Of a DNA stretch of 64,000 nucleotides, positions 1 through 7,997 are shown in pieces; position 1 is the stretch's first letter, and each line of letters begins with the position of its first letter. Origin of the DNA: Arthrobacter oryzae (GTDB lineage Bacteria > Actinomycetota > Actinomycetes > Actinomycetales > Micrococcaceae); contig NZ_JAUSSM010000004.1 in NCBI RefSeq assembly GCF_030812315.1, forward strand, positions 62,001 to 126,000. Reading direction: 5' to 3'. Both the position numbers and the translations under genes were made by a program. Under the pieces are notes generated by a model that saw only the letters and a list, made by a program, of their open reading frames with translations, was not told where the DNA came from and did no database searches.

Positions 1-54
1 ATCGGGGCCATTGCCTTTCCAGCTCTAACGCGTGCCAGGCGCTTAGCTCTCGCC

Positions 55-200
55 TCAGGCGCGGTCCACCGGCAGCCACAACTCCGTGGTTGCGGTGCTG
101 AAGTCGGCGGCGCGGTCGCGAATGGCCATGACCGACGGGCCGGGTCGAAGCCGCCAGTCTGAAAACGACAGGGTGGCGCGAAGGCCGATCGTGCGACCGG
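55..200 (-). pseudogene. C-terminal remnant of an unrecognised protein
   Basis: A minus-strand frame ending at a TGA at 55-57 reads like a natural protein end (…FSDWRLRPG…TELWLPVDRA) for about 48 codons. Upstream it runs into the coding frame of the small membrane protein, and no start of its own is visible. The last 47 bases are duplicated at 927-973, where the stop is kept but the reading frame is broken. I do not recognise the family. Fragment status is inferred. Confidence 0.35.
56..101. repeat. direct repeat, copy 1 (partner 927-973)
   Basis: A 46-base segment matches 927-973 at about 43 positions with one inserted base in the second copy. Both copies contain the TGA stop and the sequence encoding LWLPV-[DE]-RA on the minus strand. 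This is seen directly. Confidence 0.8.
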
Positions 201-602
201 CTACCGCCGCTTCCGTCCGAGCCCAAGCAGTGCCATGGCACCGGACAGCGCAAGCCCCGAAGCTATCAGCGGGGTGGTCTCCCGGTCTGGGTGCCGGAAT
301 GACTCCCGCGTGATCCGCTCCCACGAGATGCCCAGGATGTAGAGGGCACCCAGCAAGCCGACCGCCCGCCTCACCCACGTCCGCGGCCTGGCAATCAGCA
401 GAGCGGTCCCTGCCGCATGGACGGCCAGCGTATGCCACGGCGCTGACAGCCCGCTGCCCATGGCCCACATGTCGCGCGCCACGTCTTCGGGCTTGCCCCG
501 GCCAATGGGCGCTTCGTAAGGGATCCCGTCGCGGATGGCCTTTCGCGCCCCGATCAGCTGGAGTATCAGCTCTGCCAGCGAGACTGCCGCCAGGACTTTC
601 AT
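201..602 (-). CDS. small integral membrane protein
   Basis: This is a 133-residue protein. The start at 602 is chosen because GGAAGGA stands a short distance upstream; the longer open frame to 710 has no such site and its extra residues are not protein-like. Hydrophobic stretches lie at about residues 3-16, 55-70, 80-95 and 112-127, which suggests three or four membrane segments. The C-terminus is basic (GLGRKRR). I do not recognise a named family and no catalytic motif is visible. It stands alone between two copies of a duplicated C-terminal remnant. Confidence 0.55.
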   Translation of the reverse strand: MKVLAAVSLAELILQLIGARKAIRDGIPYEAPIGRGKPEDVARDMWAMGSGLSAPWHTLAVHAAGTALLIARPRTWVRRAVGLLGALYILGISWERITRESFRHPDRETTPLIASGLALSGAMALLGLGRKRR

Positions 603-1036
603 GATTGATCCTTCCAAGGGCACGGCCGGGACGAAGAGCGTACCGCCACCCGAGGAAACTGGGCAATGGTTTCCCACTGACGACGGCGGCACGCACGCAG
701 GTGCGCGCACCGTCGTCGTCGTCGCCGTTCCCTCAGATCAACGACGCCGTACTCATCCGTGGTGTTCGGACCAGAACGCCAGGACGCGCTCGGGGCCCAT
801 CGGCCCCTTTGGATTGGCTGCCTGACGTGCACCGATCGCAACTGCAGCGGCTCGCCCAGAGAAGCGATGCCGCCGTTGCACCGTAAGGCCGGAGCATGTT
901 TAGCAAACGGCTACTTACCTCGTCATCAGGCACGTTCCACCGGCAGCCACAAACTCGGTGGTTGCGGTGCTGAGGCTTTGGACATAAACCGATTACCAAT
1001 AGTGGGTTCGTCCAACAGCGCATTATGCAACTGTTA
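603..1036. other. gene-poor stretch with a decayed remnant
   Basis: No convincing gene is present. The open frames lack plausible starts and composition. The only recognisable item is the second copy (927-973) of the C-terminal remnant at 56-101. Confidence 0.5.
927..973. repeat. direct repeat, copy 2 (partner 56-101)
   Basis: This is the partner of 56-101. The extra A around 951-953 shifts the minus-strand frame upstream of LWLPVERA, so the copy could not encode the same protein end. It suggests an old tandem duplication or recombination scar around the small membrane protein gene. Confidence 0.8.
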
Positions 1037-1979
1037 TCAGCTTGGCGACCCAGCAATGCTTGACGCTGCGTTGGCTGCCACGTCTTCGAGGCCACTCAGG
1101 AGATCCCGCAAACCGGGCTCTTCGAGGGGGAAGTGGCCGCAACCACGCAAGAGTTGGCTGGTGGTGGGGCCGTGCAACGTCCGCAGAGTGCCCTCGCTGA
1201 GCTCCACCGGGGTCCACTTGTCGAGCTCAGGGTGCATGAGGTGGACTGGGAAGAGTGCTGTGCGGGCTTCGGAATGTGAATGCTGCATATAGCTGGCGAG
1301 GAACCCAAGGGGAACCCATCCACCGCCTCCACGTGCATCTTTCGCGCAGAGCCGCCCCAGGCTGGGGTCGCGTCCCATGCTCCTGAGATCGGCAACCCAG
1401 GTGACCTTAACGGGGAACCTGGCGATCGGCCCGCGGACCAGCTTGAGCAGTGGCATGAAAACCAGTGCGAAAGAGCCGAAGCGAGTCATCGCTGCGCGGG
1501 CGGAGCTCTCGCGTGGGTCGAGCAGGCAGGTAGCAACCACGGCCCCGACGCGGCGTGAACGAGCCGCTGCCTCCACCGTGAGCAAACCACCGATGCTGGC
1601 CCCGAGGAGGATGACAGGACGGCCGTCGTCTTCAGCTGAAATGAGATCGACCAGTAAGTCGACCCAGTCCTCGTAGGTCACCGTTCCGCGTGATGTTGTC
1701 ATCGTCCGGCCGTAGAGAGGCAAGTCCACGGCAGTCAGATCGACGCCCGGCCTGCCAAGAGGGACGCAACAGGCCAGAGCGCCGCCGCATGTGCTCCCGC
1801 GCCGTGGACCACGAGTATCCGAACCGGGGCCTTGGCGTCCGTAGCCGGAGGAGGTGGACCCGATGATTCCTCCAGGGCCACCACTCCGAGGCTGGGGGCA
1901 CAAGCGGCTTCCTTCGGGAAGGGGGCAAGAACCTCGCGTAGTCCTCCAGAGTGATCTCCGCCGGTTGACGAGGCAGCAT
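1037..1979 (-). pseudogene. alpha/beta hydrolase, frameshifted twice
   Basis: The gene is spread over three minus-strand frames. The start, MLPRQPAEITLEDYARFL, lies in one frame from 1979. The frame then shifts near 1930 to read …APFPKEAA…RILVVHGAGAHAAALWPVASLLAGR, which contains the oxyanion-hole HGxG motif. It shifts again near 1749 to read GVDLTAVDLPLYGRT…, followed by the nucleophile elbow GASIGG and a C-terminal GCGHFPLEEPG with the catalytic His. Together these make one hydrolase of about 310 residues. Each break is one base, so it is either a recent pseudogene or the result of sequencing errors. Confidence 0.7.
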
Positions 1980-2434
1980 CGGGTTCGCCTTTCCTCGGTC
2001 CCCAGCAGTTCACGTTTTACACGGTCTCGGGATCCGCCAACTCGCGTCTTCGTATATCTTGTGTGCCTCAAGATTTCGTTTGCGATGAGGGATTATCCGA
2101 GGCTCTCGAACACTAGAGTTGCCTGGATGCGGTCACCGCCGCCGATCATTCCCTTGCTCCCCACTACTCGCGGTGGTGATGGTGTGGAGTCGGTAGCCTT
2201 TCGCAGCCTGATCGTTTGATGACCTTCTCCAAAGCGGTCAGGTTGCCCGAACCGGTTCCCCACAGTTTCTCTTTGAGGATTACTTGTAGGACGACATACT
2301 GCAGGGCACGACTTCCTTCCGTTGCTGGCCAATTGGGAGCAATGCTACTCGATGCGGCAGGACGCTCCTCCGGGGCGCGAGCCGGCGTCTCGAGGGTTCC
2401 GACGATGCGCTGTGTCAACGCCAAGCGGCGTGCG
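1980..2434. other. intergenic stretch without a supported gene
   Basis: Several overlapping open frames exist on both strands but none has a good start and coding composition. A minus-strand frame around 2164-2320 (…YVVLQVILKEKLWG…ALEKVIKRSG) is protein-like for about 35 residues and could be the end of a lost gene. Confidence 0.4.
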
Positions 2435-3001
2435 TCATTCCGGTTCCCGGGTCTGCCGACTCGGCACAAACGCCCGCACGACGGCATTAATGGGTGCGAG
2501 CACGTCTGCCTCCGGGTCTACAGTTACCCGGTGGATGATCATGCCGTCGCCCACTGCGGTGATGGCAGTCGCCGCTGCCACGGGATCAGTCGCTCCGAGG
2601 CGCTCTGTTGTGGTTTCGACGAAGGACCGGAAGAACGTGCGTCCGGCGAGCAGGGGGCGGCGGACGTCTTCGTTGTGTGTGCCTTCGAGGAAGAGGACAT
2701 ACCGGGCAATGGTCCGGGTCCGGGATGCTGTGGTGGCGGATTCAACGGCGTGTGCCAGCAGGGCGACGAAGGCGTCAACGTCAGCCGGCGGGCTTGGCGG
2801 GCTGACCAGTTCAGCCAGGTCCAGTTCCGCAAGCCTCTCGACCACCCCGGTCAGGAGCGCGGCACGGGTGCGGAAATAGTTCGACGTCGAACCCTTCGGA
2901 ACCCCGGCCACCATATCGACCCTGAGATGTGTGAGAGCCTTCAGGCCCTGCGTGCCAAGCAGCTCTACGGCAGCATCCAGAATCCGCGCACGAGTGGACA
3001 T
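2435..3001 (-). CDS. TetR family transcriptional regulator
   Basis: A 188-residue repressor. The N-terminal helix-turn-helix (about residues 1-45) is typical: STRARILDAAVELL, then GLKALTHLRVDMVAGVPKGSTSNYF, with NYF of the recognition helix end. The rest is a helical ligand-binding domain. The start is set at MSTRARIL because the upstream extension is not TetR-like. The gene is divergent from the hemerythrin-like gene. Palindromes just upstream (3007-3044) fit autoregulation. The ligand is unknown. Confidence 0.85.
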   Translation of the reverse strand: MSTRARILDAAVELLGTQGLKALTHLRVDMVAGVPKGSTSNYFRTRAALLTGVVERLAELDLAELVSPPSPPADVDAFVALLAHAVESATTASRTRTIARYVLFLEGTHNEDVRRPLLAGRTFFRSFVETTTERLGATDPVAAATAITAVGDGMIIHRVTVDPEADVLAPINAVVRAFVPSRQTREPE

Positions 3002-3006
3002 GTTCC

Positions 3007-3044
3007 CTACTATAAAGGTAGTGACGATTCCACTACATAAGTAG
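3007..3044. promoter_or_regulatory. palindromic operator cluster upstream of tetR
   Basis: The segment contains a perfect inverted repeat GTAGTG-N7-CACTAC (3018-3036), flanked by CTAC-N7-GTAG (3007-3021) and CTAC-N4-GTAG (3033-3044). It lies within 45 bases of the TetR start codon, the usual place of a TetR operator. Function is inferred. Confidence 0.6.
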
Positions 3045-3341
3045 TACCCTATTTCCATGGCAAGCGTAGCTGTCATCCTGCCGCCCATAGCGCTCCTTCG
3101 TGAAGCGCCACGCACTTCCCGCGGGGTCATAGCCTGCCCGTCCGGCTAGATCCCGCGGCGCATACCGGCGTCCTCGCTACGCCGGACAAAAACCAAAAAT
3201 GGACCCGGGCCCACTCAGGAACACGGTGCCGAGCGCCGGCGTAGGACAGTGGCTGATCCGCCGCCTGGCACAGCTTCGTGGCATGCTCCCGGAGGGGAGT
3301 GGGGCGAGGTCCCGCCTGATTCTGAAATGGAGGTCACCCAA

Positions 3342-4070
3342 ATGACCGACTTCTTCACCATGCATCCCGGTGAAACCGCAGCTCCTGTGCCACCGGGACC
3401 GGTCCTCTCTGCAGGCTCGACTGGCATTCGGCGGGTTCACCGCTTCCTCCTCTGGGCATACGGGGAGGCGCCCGACTTGGTGCGTTCTGCCGCGCCCGGA
3501 GACACTTCCCGCGCCGCTTACGTGGGGGAAGTGCTCGGGAACTTCGACAAGGTGCTCCTGATCCATCAGGAAGGCCAGGACCTGTTTATGTACCCGCAGC
3601 TGGCCGAGCGGGCACCGGCAAGTGCGTCACACGTAGAGCAGATGCTTGACCACCACAAGCGAATTCGGCAACTCATCCAGGGTATCGAGCCCGTCCGTAA
3701 GCGTTGGATGCAGACTGCGGACGCAGAGAACCGGGAAGTACTCGCAAAGGGCTACGAAGGTGTGCAGGCTGTTCTCAAAGAGCATCTGCGCCGCGAGGTC
3801 ACCGAGGTGATGCCCGCCGTTGACCGGGTCATCACGGAGGAGGAACTGAAAGCGATGGTGCAGCACGGGGTTAGGCAGCACGACAAGAAGTTCCTCGTCA
3901 CCTACCTCGGCATGGTTCTGGCCACGAACCCGCCCGAAGATCGACGGGAGATATTTTCTGAGGAGATTCCTGCCCCAGCCCGTCTCGGCTACCGTCTCAT
4001 CGGGCGCAGGATGTACCGCAAGCAATACGCCACCCTCTTCCCCGGACGCGCGATTCCCGAAACGCTTTAG
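3342..4070 (+). CDS. hemerythrin-like HHE domain protein
   Basis: A 242-residue helical protein. The start at 3342 is set by GGAGG at 3329-3333; longer open frames lack this. The HHE pattern is visible: a His in GIRRVHRFL, H and E in LLIHQEGQDLFMYPQL, HH in MLDHHKRIRQL and H…E in LKEHLRREVTEVMP. These are the spaced His/Glu ligands expected for a di-iron or haem-binding four-helix bundle. The C-terminal part (about 165-242) is basic and helical. Such proteins sense or store oxygen or NO; the exact role here is unknown. A hairpin follows the stop. Confidence 0.8.
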   Translation: MTDFFTMHPGETAAPVPPGPVLSAGSTGIRRVHRFLLWAYGEAPDLVRSAAPGDTSRAAYVGEVLGNFDKVLLIHQEGQDLFMYPQLAERAPASASHVEQMLDHHKRIRQLIQGIEPVRKRWMQTADAENREVLAKGYEGVQAVLKEHLRREVTEVMPAVDRVITEEELKAMVQHGVRQHDKKFLVTYLGMVLATNPPEDRREIFSEEIPAPARLGYRLIGRRMYRKQYATLFPGRAIPETL

Positions 4071-4093
4071 GCTCGACGGCGGGCCGCCGGGGT

Positions 4094-4120
4094 TGGGTGC
4101 AGCAGTGTCGGCTGCGCCCA
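4094..4120 (+). terminator. hairpin after hemerythrin-like gene
   Basis: TGGGTGCAGC pairs with GCTGCGCCCA across a 7-base loop (10 pairs, one G-T). It begins 24 bases after the stop at 4070. No T-run follows, which is common in high-GC actinobacteria. Confidence 0.55.
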
Positions 4121-4233
4121 CCTGGCCCTGCAGCTTAAGGCCCGGAGGGAAGGCTAGAGACTCCCGTGTGCGAACTGCAGGACAGCCACCACACCCGCTG
4201 ACCCGGGCTGCCGGTGGTTGGGACTGTCGGTAG

Positions 4234-5090
4234 TTGAGACTGCGGCGGTTGCTGACCGACGATTCGAGCACCGGCCGGCACCTTCTGGTGCTGACCGACG
4301 CCCGCGGCGAGATCCTGTGGCGGGTGGGCAGCCCGGACCTGCTGCGGCGGGCGGACCGGCTGCCGAAGGGGCGGACCGGTCCGAGGCCGGCATCCGCACC
4401 AACGCCATCAGCCAGGCTCTGGTCACCGGCGCGCCGGTGCAGCTGTTCTCCGCCGAGCACCGGTTCCGGACCCACCACGAGTGGGCCTGCACGGATGCGC
4501 CCATCACCGACCCCGTGACCAGCATGCTGCTGGGCGTGCTCGACGTGGCGGGACCGCTGGACATCCTCAGCGCGGACACACTGCGGATGGTACGGTGCGC
4601 GGTCCGGGTGGCGGAGTCGCTGCTGGGAATGCCCGTCGGCGGTGCTTCCTTGCGTGCCTCTTCTTCCGTGCGTGCGTCACGGCGGGATGGGCGCCGGCCG
4701 GTTGCGGCCGTCGAGCGGCCGGAGTTGCTGGGCGACAGGCCAGCCGCGGTGTTTGCTGACGGGAGCCGGGCGCCGCTAACGCTTCGCCGTGCGGAGATCC
4801 TAGCGCTGCTGGATTCCCGCGCCCAGGACCGGACGGCCGAGGAGCTGGCATATGAGCTCTACGGCGATGCGGGCACGACCGCGGCCATCGGCACCGAGAT
4901 GTTCCGGGCCCGCTCCATGCTGGGCGATGCCGTGGAGTCGAACCCTTATCGGTTTCTCGCCGGTCTGGCTGGGTGTTCGGATTCGGGGCGGGTGCTGCGG
5001 CCGCTGCGCGAACCGCCGGCGTCTGAGCCTGTCACCGCAACAAACACTCACACGAAGCGCTCCCTCACTCCCTGCAGGCTTTTTCGGTAA
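4234..5090 (+). pseudogene. GAF-type transcriptional regulator, truncated and frameshifted
   Basis: The start reads in one frame (LLVLTDARGEILWRVGSPDLLRRADRL) and near 4360 shifts to another (GIRTNAISQALVTGAPVQL, then HHEWACTDAPITDP, LLGVLDVAGPLDIL). This is the GAF-domain pattern of actinobacterial regulators, but the first part of the GAF domain is missing. The C-terminal segment (4780-5008; AEILALLDSRAQDRTAEELAYELYG) looks like the family's DNA-binding end. A more decayed copy of this end lies at 24571-24807. Inactivity is inferred from the truncation and frameshift. Confidence 0.65.
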
Positions 5091-5216
5091 CGCTCTCTCA
5101 TTCGGCCGCAAGTTGCACCGCGGTCCCACAGGATGTGAGAGAGGGTCCGGGGGAAAGGTGCAGAAAGTGAGAGAGGGTCCGGGGGGAACGGTGCCACAAG
5201 TGAGAGAGCGTTGTGG
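5089..5216. repeat. intergenic GTGAGAGAG repeat array
   Basis: Three forward units start with GTGAGAGAG at 5135, 5167 and 5200, spaced 32-33 bases. The first two continue as GGTCCGGGGG, the third as CGTTGTGG. An inverted unit AACGCTCTCTCA lies at 5089-5100 and pairs with the last forward unit, so the array can fold as a long hairpin. A weaker inverted unit (GCGCTCCCTCACT) lies near 5057. This is a REP-like or structured intergenic element; its function is unknown. Confidence 0.7.
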
Positions 5217-5897
5217 TTAGAGGGAGGCGCCTCCGCAGATGACGTAATTCTGCCCGGTGATGGACTTTCCGTGGGGCCCCAGCAGGAACGCGGCCAGCGC
5301 GGCCACATCCTCGGGGGCCACCAGCGCGCCCAAGGCGGGCATCCGCACCGGGGTGGCTGCCCGGCCGGGGTCGTTCAGCATCGGGGTATCCGTCGGGCCC
5401 GGGGACAGCACGTTGACGGTGATCCCCCGCGGCGCGAGTTCCTGCGCCCACGTGCGTCCCAGCCCCATCAAGGCGGCTTTGGTGGCGGCGTAGTGGCTCT
5501 TGCCCGGGGACCCGGTGGAGGTGCGGCTGCCCAGCAGCAGCACCCTCCCGCCGTCGGGCATTGACGGCACCAGGGCGTTGGCCAGCACGCTGGCGGCTGC
5601 GACGTGAACAGAAAACATCCCCGCCAAAGCTGAAGGATCAAGGGCCCCCAGCGCCGCGGTGCGCTGGAACCCGGCGGCGTGGACCAGCGCATTGGCCGGG
5701 CGCAGTCCCGCCACCGACTCGGCGAGCGACTCCGGCTCGGCGAGGTCCGCCTGCAGCCACTCGAACTTCCCGTCCAGCGAGGTTGAGCTCCGGCTCAGCC
5801 CGGTCACGGCCCACCCGTCGGCCAGCAGCCGGCGGGCGATCGCGTTGCCGATGCCCGAGCTGCAGCCCGTTACCACCGCATGCTGCTCAGCCGGCAT
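5217..5897 (-). CDS. SDR family oxidoreductase
   Basis: A 226-residue short-chain dehydrogenase. The NAD(P)-binding motif TGCSSGIG is near the N-terminus, NALVHAAG replaces the NNAG motif, the catalytic Ser is in LLGSRTST and YAATK supplies Tyr and Lys. The C-terminus GQNYVICGGASL is typical. The start at 5897 overlaps the upstream sialidase-like stop by 11 bases, so the two are probably translationally coupled. It is the last gene of the catabolic operon. The substrate is not evident; oxidation of a sugar or sugar acid is the natural guess. Confidence 0.85.
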   Translation of the reverse strand: MPAEQHAVVTGCSSGIGNAIARRLLADGWAVTGLSRSSTSLDGKFEWLQADLAEPESLAESVAGLRPANALVHAAGFQRTAALGALDPSALAGMFSVHVAAASVLANALVPSMPDGGRVLLLGSRTSTGSPGKSHYAATKAALMGLGRTWAQELAPRGITVNVLSPGPTDTPMLNDPGRAATPVRMPALGALVAPEDVAALAAFLLGPHGKSITGQNYVICGGASL

Positions 5898-7155
5898 TGG
5901 CGCGGCTCGCTTCGGCTTCCCCCGGGGTCTCGGTGCCTTCGTACGCCCACTGCGGGTCCACCCGGACAAACTTGATGGCCTGCCGGAAGTACGTGTACGC
6001 GATATTCAGGGAACCGTCCGGGCCCTGGTGGATGGACGGGTAGGAGTACTCGCGGTTAAGCCCGTCGCGGGAGTTGTTGGACAGGCAGTACCCGTCCCCA
6101 ACGTCCAGGTTCCGGCGGATCGGCCACGAACGGCCCGAATCCTCGGAAATCGCCAGGGTCATGGGAGATCGCGGCGTCCCCCAGAACGCCCGGCGAGCGC
6201 CGTCGTCGGACGGAGAAGCAGCGCCGGGAACCGGCTCGGCGAGCTGGCCCTGCTCCTCGGCCAGGCCGTCGTCGTCGATCTCGTCGTAGAGGGACAGCCT
6301 GCGCTCGGTGTTTTCCTCGGCCCGGCTGTGGTTGTACACCAGGGCCAGGCGGCCGTCGGCGAGCGCGGTGAACTGAATGGAGGAGTTGTTGTTGGGCAGC
6401 TCGGTGGGGACCGGTTCACTCCAGGTGGTGCCGTCGTCCGTGGACCGGGATTCGTAGATCGAGTCGGCCCAGCGGCTGCGGAACAGGGCCAGCAACCCAC
6501 CGTCGGCCACCGGCTGGATGTTCATGTGGACGCAGCCCAGGCTCCCCGGCAGCACACGCTCGGTCCAGGTGGCGCCGGCGTCGTCGGAGATCATCACGGC
6601 ACTGTCGTCGCTGTTGCCCACCCACTTTTCCCCCGGCGTGGTGATGCAGCGGAAGATCGGCACGATCAGACGGCCCGACGGCAGCACCACCGGGAGCTGG
6701 CGGACGAACACGCCGCCGGTTTCATTCGCGGGGAACAGCGTTTCCACCTCGCCCCAGGTGCGGCCGCTGTCCGTGGACGTACGACGGCGGACCTCGGCGG
6801 TGTCCTGGTTGCCCGCCTTCTGCGCGGTGTACAGCAGCCACAACGCGCCGTTTGGCGCCGCGAACAGGATCGGGTTCTGCTCGGAGCGGGCAGGGTCGTC
6901 GGAGAGCTGCTGCGGTTCGGACCACTGGCTGCTGCCGGCGTCCAGGGCGGAGAACCAGATGGAGATGTCCGGCACGCCTTCCTGGGTGCCGCCGAACCAG
7001 ACGCAGCCCAGCCGGCCGTCCGGCAGGGTGAGGAGGTTGGCGGCGTGGCTCTGCACGGTGGGCGCCGGGAGGTAGGCGAAGTCCGCGCCGTCCGCCCGCT
7101 TCACCGCCCCGTCCGGCGTGATGGTGCTGTAGGCGTTGCTGATGGTGTTCTGCAT
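5887..7155 (-). CDS. BNR-repeat sialidase-like protein
   Basis: A 422-residue beta-propeller protein without a signal peptide, so probably cytoplasmic. Asp-box motifs (S-x-D-x-G-x-x-W) are seen four times: STDSGRTW, SDDAGATW, STDDGTTW and SEDSGRSW. An RSEQNPILF segment and a YSYPSIHQ segment near the C-terminus resemble active-site loops of the exo-alpha-sialidase fold. Such BNR proteins act as sialidases or on other sugar acids. It lies between the HpaI-type aldolase and the SDR, with 3 bases separating it from the aldolase, so it probably acts on the imported compound inside the cell. Confidence 0.75.
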   Translation of the reverse strand: MQNTISNAYSTITPDGAVKRADGADFAYLPAPTVQSHAANLLTLPDGRLGCVWFGGTQEGVPDISIWFSALDAGSSQWSEPQQLSDDPARSEQNPILFAAPNGALWLLYTAQKAGNQDTAEVRRRTSTDSGRTWGEVETLFPANETGGVFVRQLPVVLPSGRLIVPIFRCITTPGEKWVGNSDDSAVMISDDAGATWTERVLPGSLGCVHMNIQPVADGGLLALFRSRWADSIYESRSTDDGTTWSEPVPTELPNNNSSIQFTALADGRLALVYNHSRAEENTERRLSLYDEIDDDGLAEEQGQLAEPVPGAASPSDDGARRAFWGTPRSPMTLAISEDSGRSWPIRRNLDVGDGYCLSNNSRDGLNREYSYPSIHQGPDGSLNIAYTYFRQAIKFVRVDPQWAYEGTETPGEAEASRANAG

Positions 7156-7158
7156 GGT

Positions 7159-7965
7159 TCAGCTCTCCTTGGTTCCGGCATCGGAGCGGGCGGCGTCGAG
7201 GTGGGCGGCGTCGAGGTGGGATTTCGCGATCTGTTCCAGGTGGGTGAGGTCCGAGGCGATGGTGGCGAAGGTGTAGCCCTGGGCCAGCCGGCGCGCGGCC
7301 ACCTCCCCGGCGGGGGTGTGGATGCCGGCGGCGATGCCCGCGGAGGCTGCGGCTTCGGCAATGGTCTCCAGCGCGGCGTTGAATTCAGTTTCGACGGCGG
7401 GGTCCCCCGGGAATGCCCCGCCCACGGCGATGGCCAGGTCCGACGGTCCCACGTAGATGCCGTCCAGGCCCGGAGTGGCGCAGATTTCCTTCACGTTGGC
7501 CAGGCCGTCGGGCGTCTCGATCATGGCAAACACCAGGGTAGTGGCGTTGGCATCGGCGGGCACCGGCCCGATCCGCAGGGCCGAGCGCATGGGCCCGTAC
7601 GAGCGGCCGCCCATGGGCGGGTACTTGGCGGCGGCAACCGCGGCGGCGGCGTCCCCGGCCGTGTTGACCAGCGGAACGATGACGCCCACGGCGCCGGCGT
7701 CCAGCGCCTTGCCGATGGCCGTCAGGTTGTTGTCCTCCACCCGGACCATGCCGACGGCGGTGTGCCCGGCGTCGATGGCCATGAGCCCGTTCAGCACGCC
7801 CGAGTAGCCGAGCAGTCCGTGCTGGGCGTCCAGGGCCACGTAGTCATAACCCAGCCGGCTGATGCGTTCGGTGGCCACGGGCGCGTCCAGCACGGCCCAG
7901 TAGCCCACCGCCTGTTCCCGGGCGCGGATCTTGCGGGCAAATTCGAGGGCCAGTTCGGATGTCAT
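7159..7965 (-). CDS. HpcH/HpaI family aldolase
   Basis: A 268-residue class II pyruvate aldolase. The general base His lies in ALDAQHGLL, a Glu metal ligand in AMIETPDGLANV and an Asp ligand in YVGPSDLAIAVG. The family splits 2-keto-3-deoxy acids or 4-hydroxy-2-oxo acids into pyruvate and an aldehyde. The C-terminal tail repeats HLDAAHLDAARSDA and is probably disordered. It sits in the middle of the catabolic operon, so a keto-deoxy sugar acid is a likely substrate. Confidence 0.85.
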   Translation of the reverse strand: MTSELALEFARKIRAREQAVGYWAVLDAPVATERISRLGYDYVALDAQHGLLGYSGVLNGLMAIDAGHTAVGMVRVEDNNLTAIGKALDAGAVGVIVPLVNTAGDAAAAVAAAKYPPMGGRSYGPMRSALRIGPVPADANATTLVFAMIETPDGLANVKEICATPGLDGIYVGPSDLAIAVGGAFPGDPAVETEFNAALETIAEAAASAGIAAGIHTPAGEVAARRLAQGYTFATIASDLTHLEQIAKSHLDAAHLDAARSDAGTKES

Positions 7966-7997
7966 AGGAATCTTCTACCTTCAGTCAGGGTCTGTGG

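Noticed and set aside
2164..2487. 107-codon minus-strand ORF
   Set aside because: Only about 35 residues are protein-like, the rest is not, and it overlaps the end of the TetR gene in another frame.
5887..7155. A secreted sialidase for host glycans
   Set aside because: There is no signal peptide or wall anchor, and no sialic acid catabolic genes are near. An intracellular role in the acid-sugar operon fits better.
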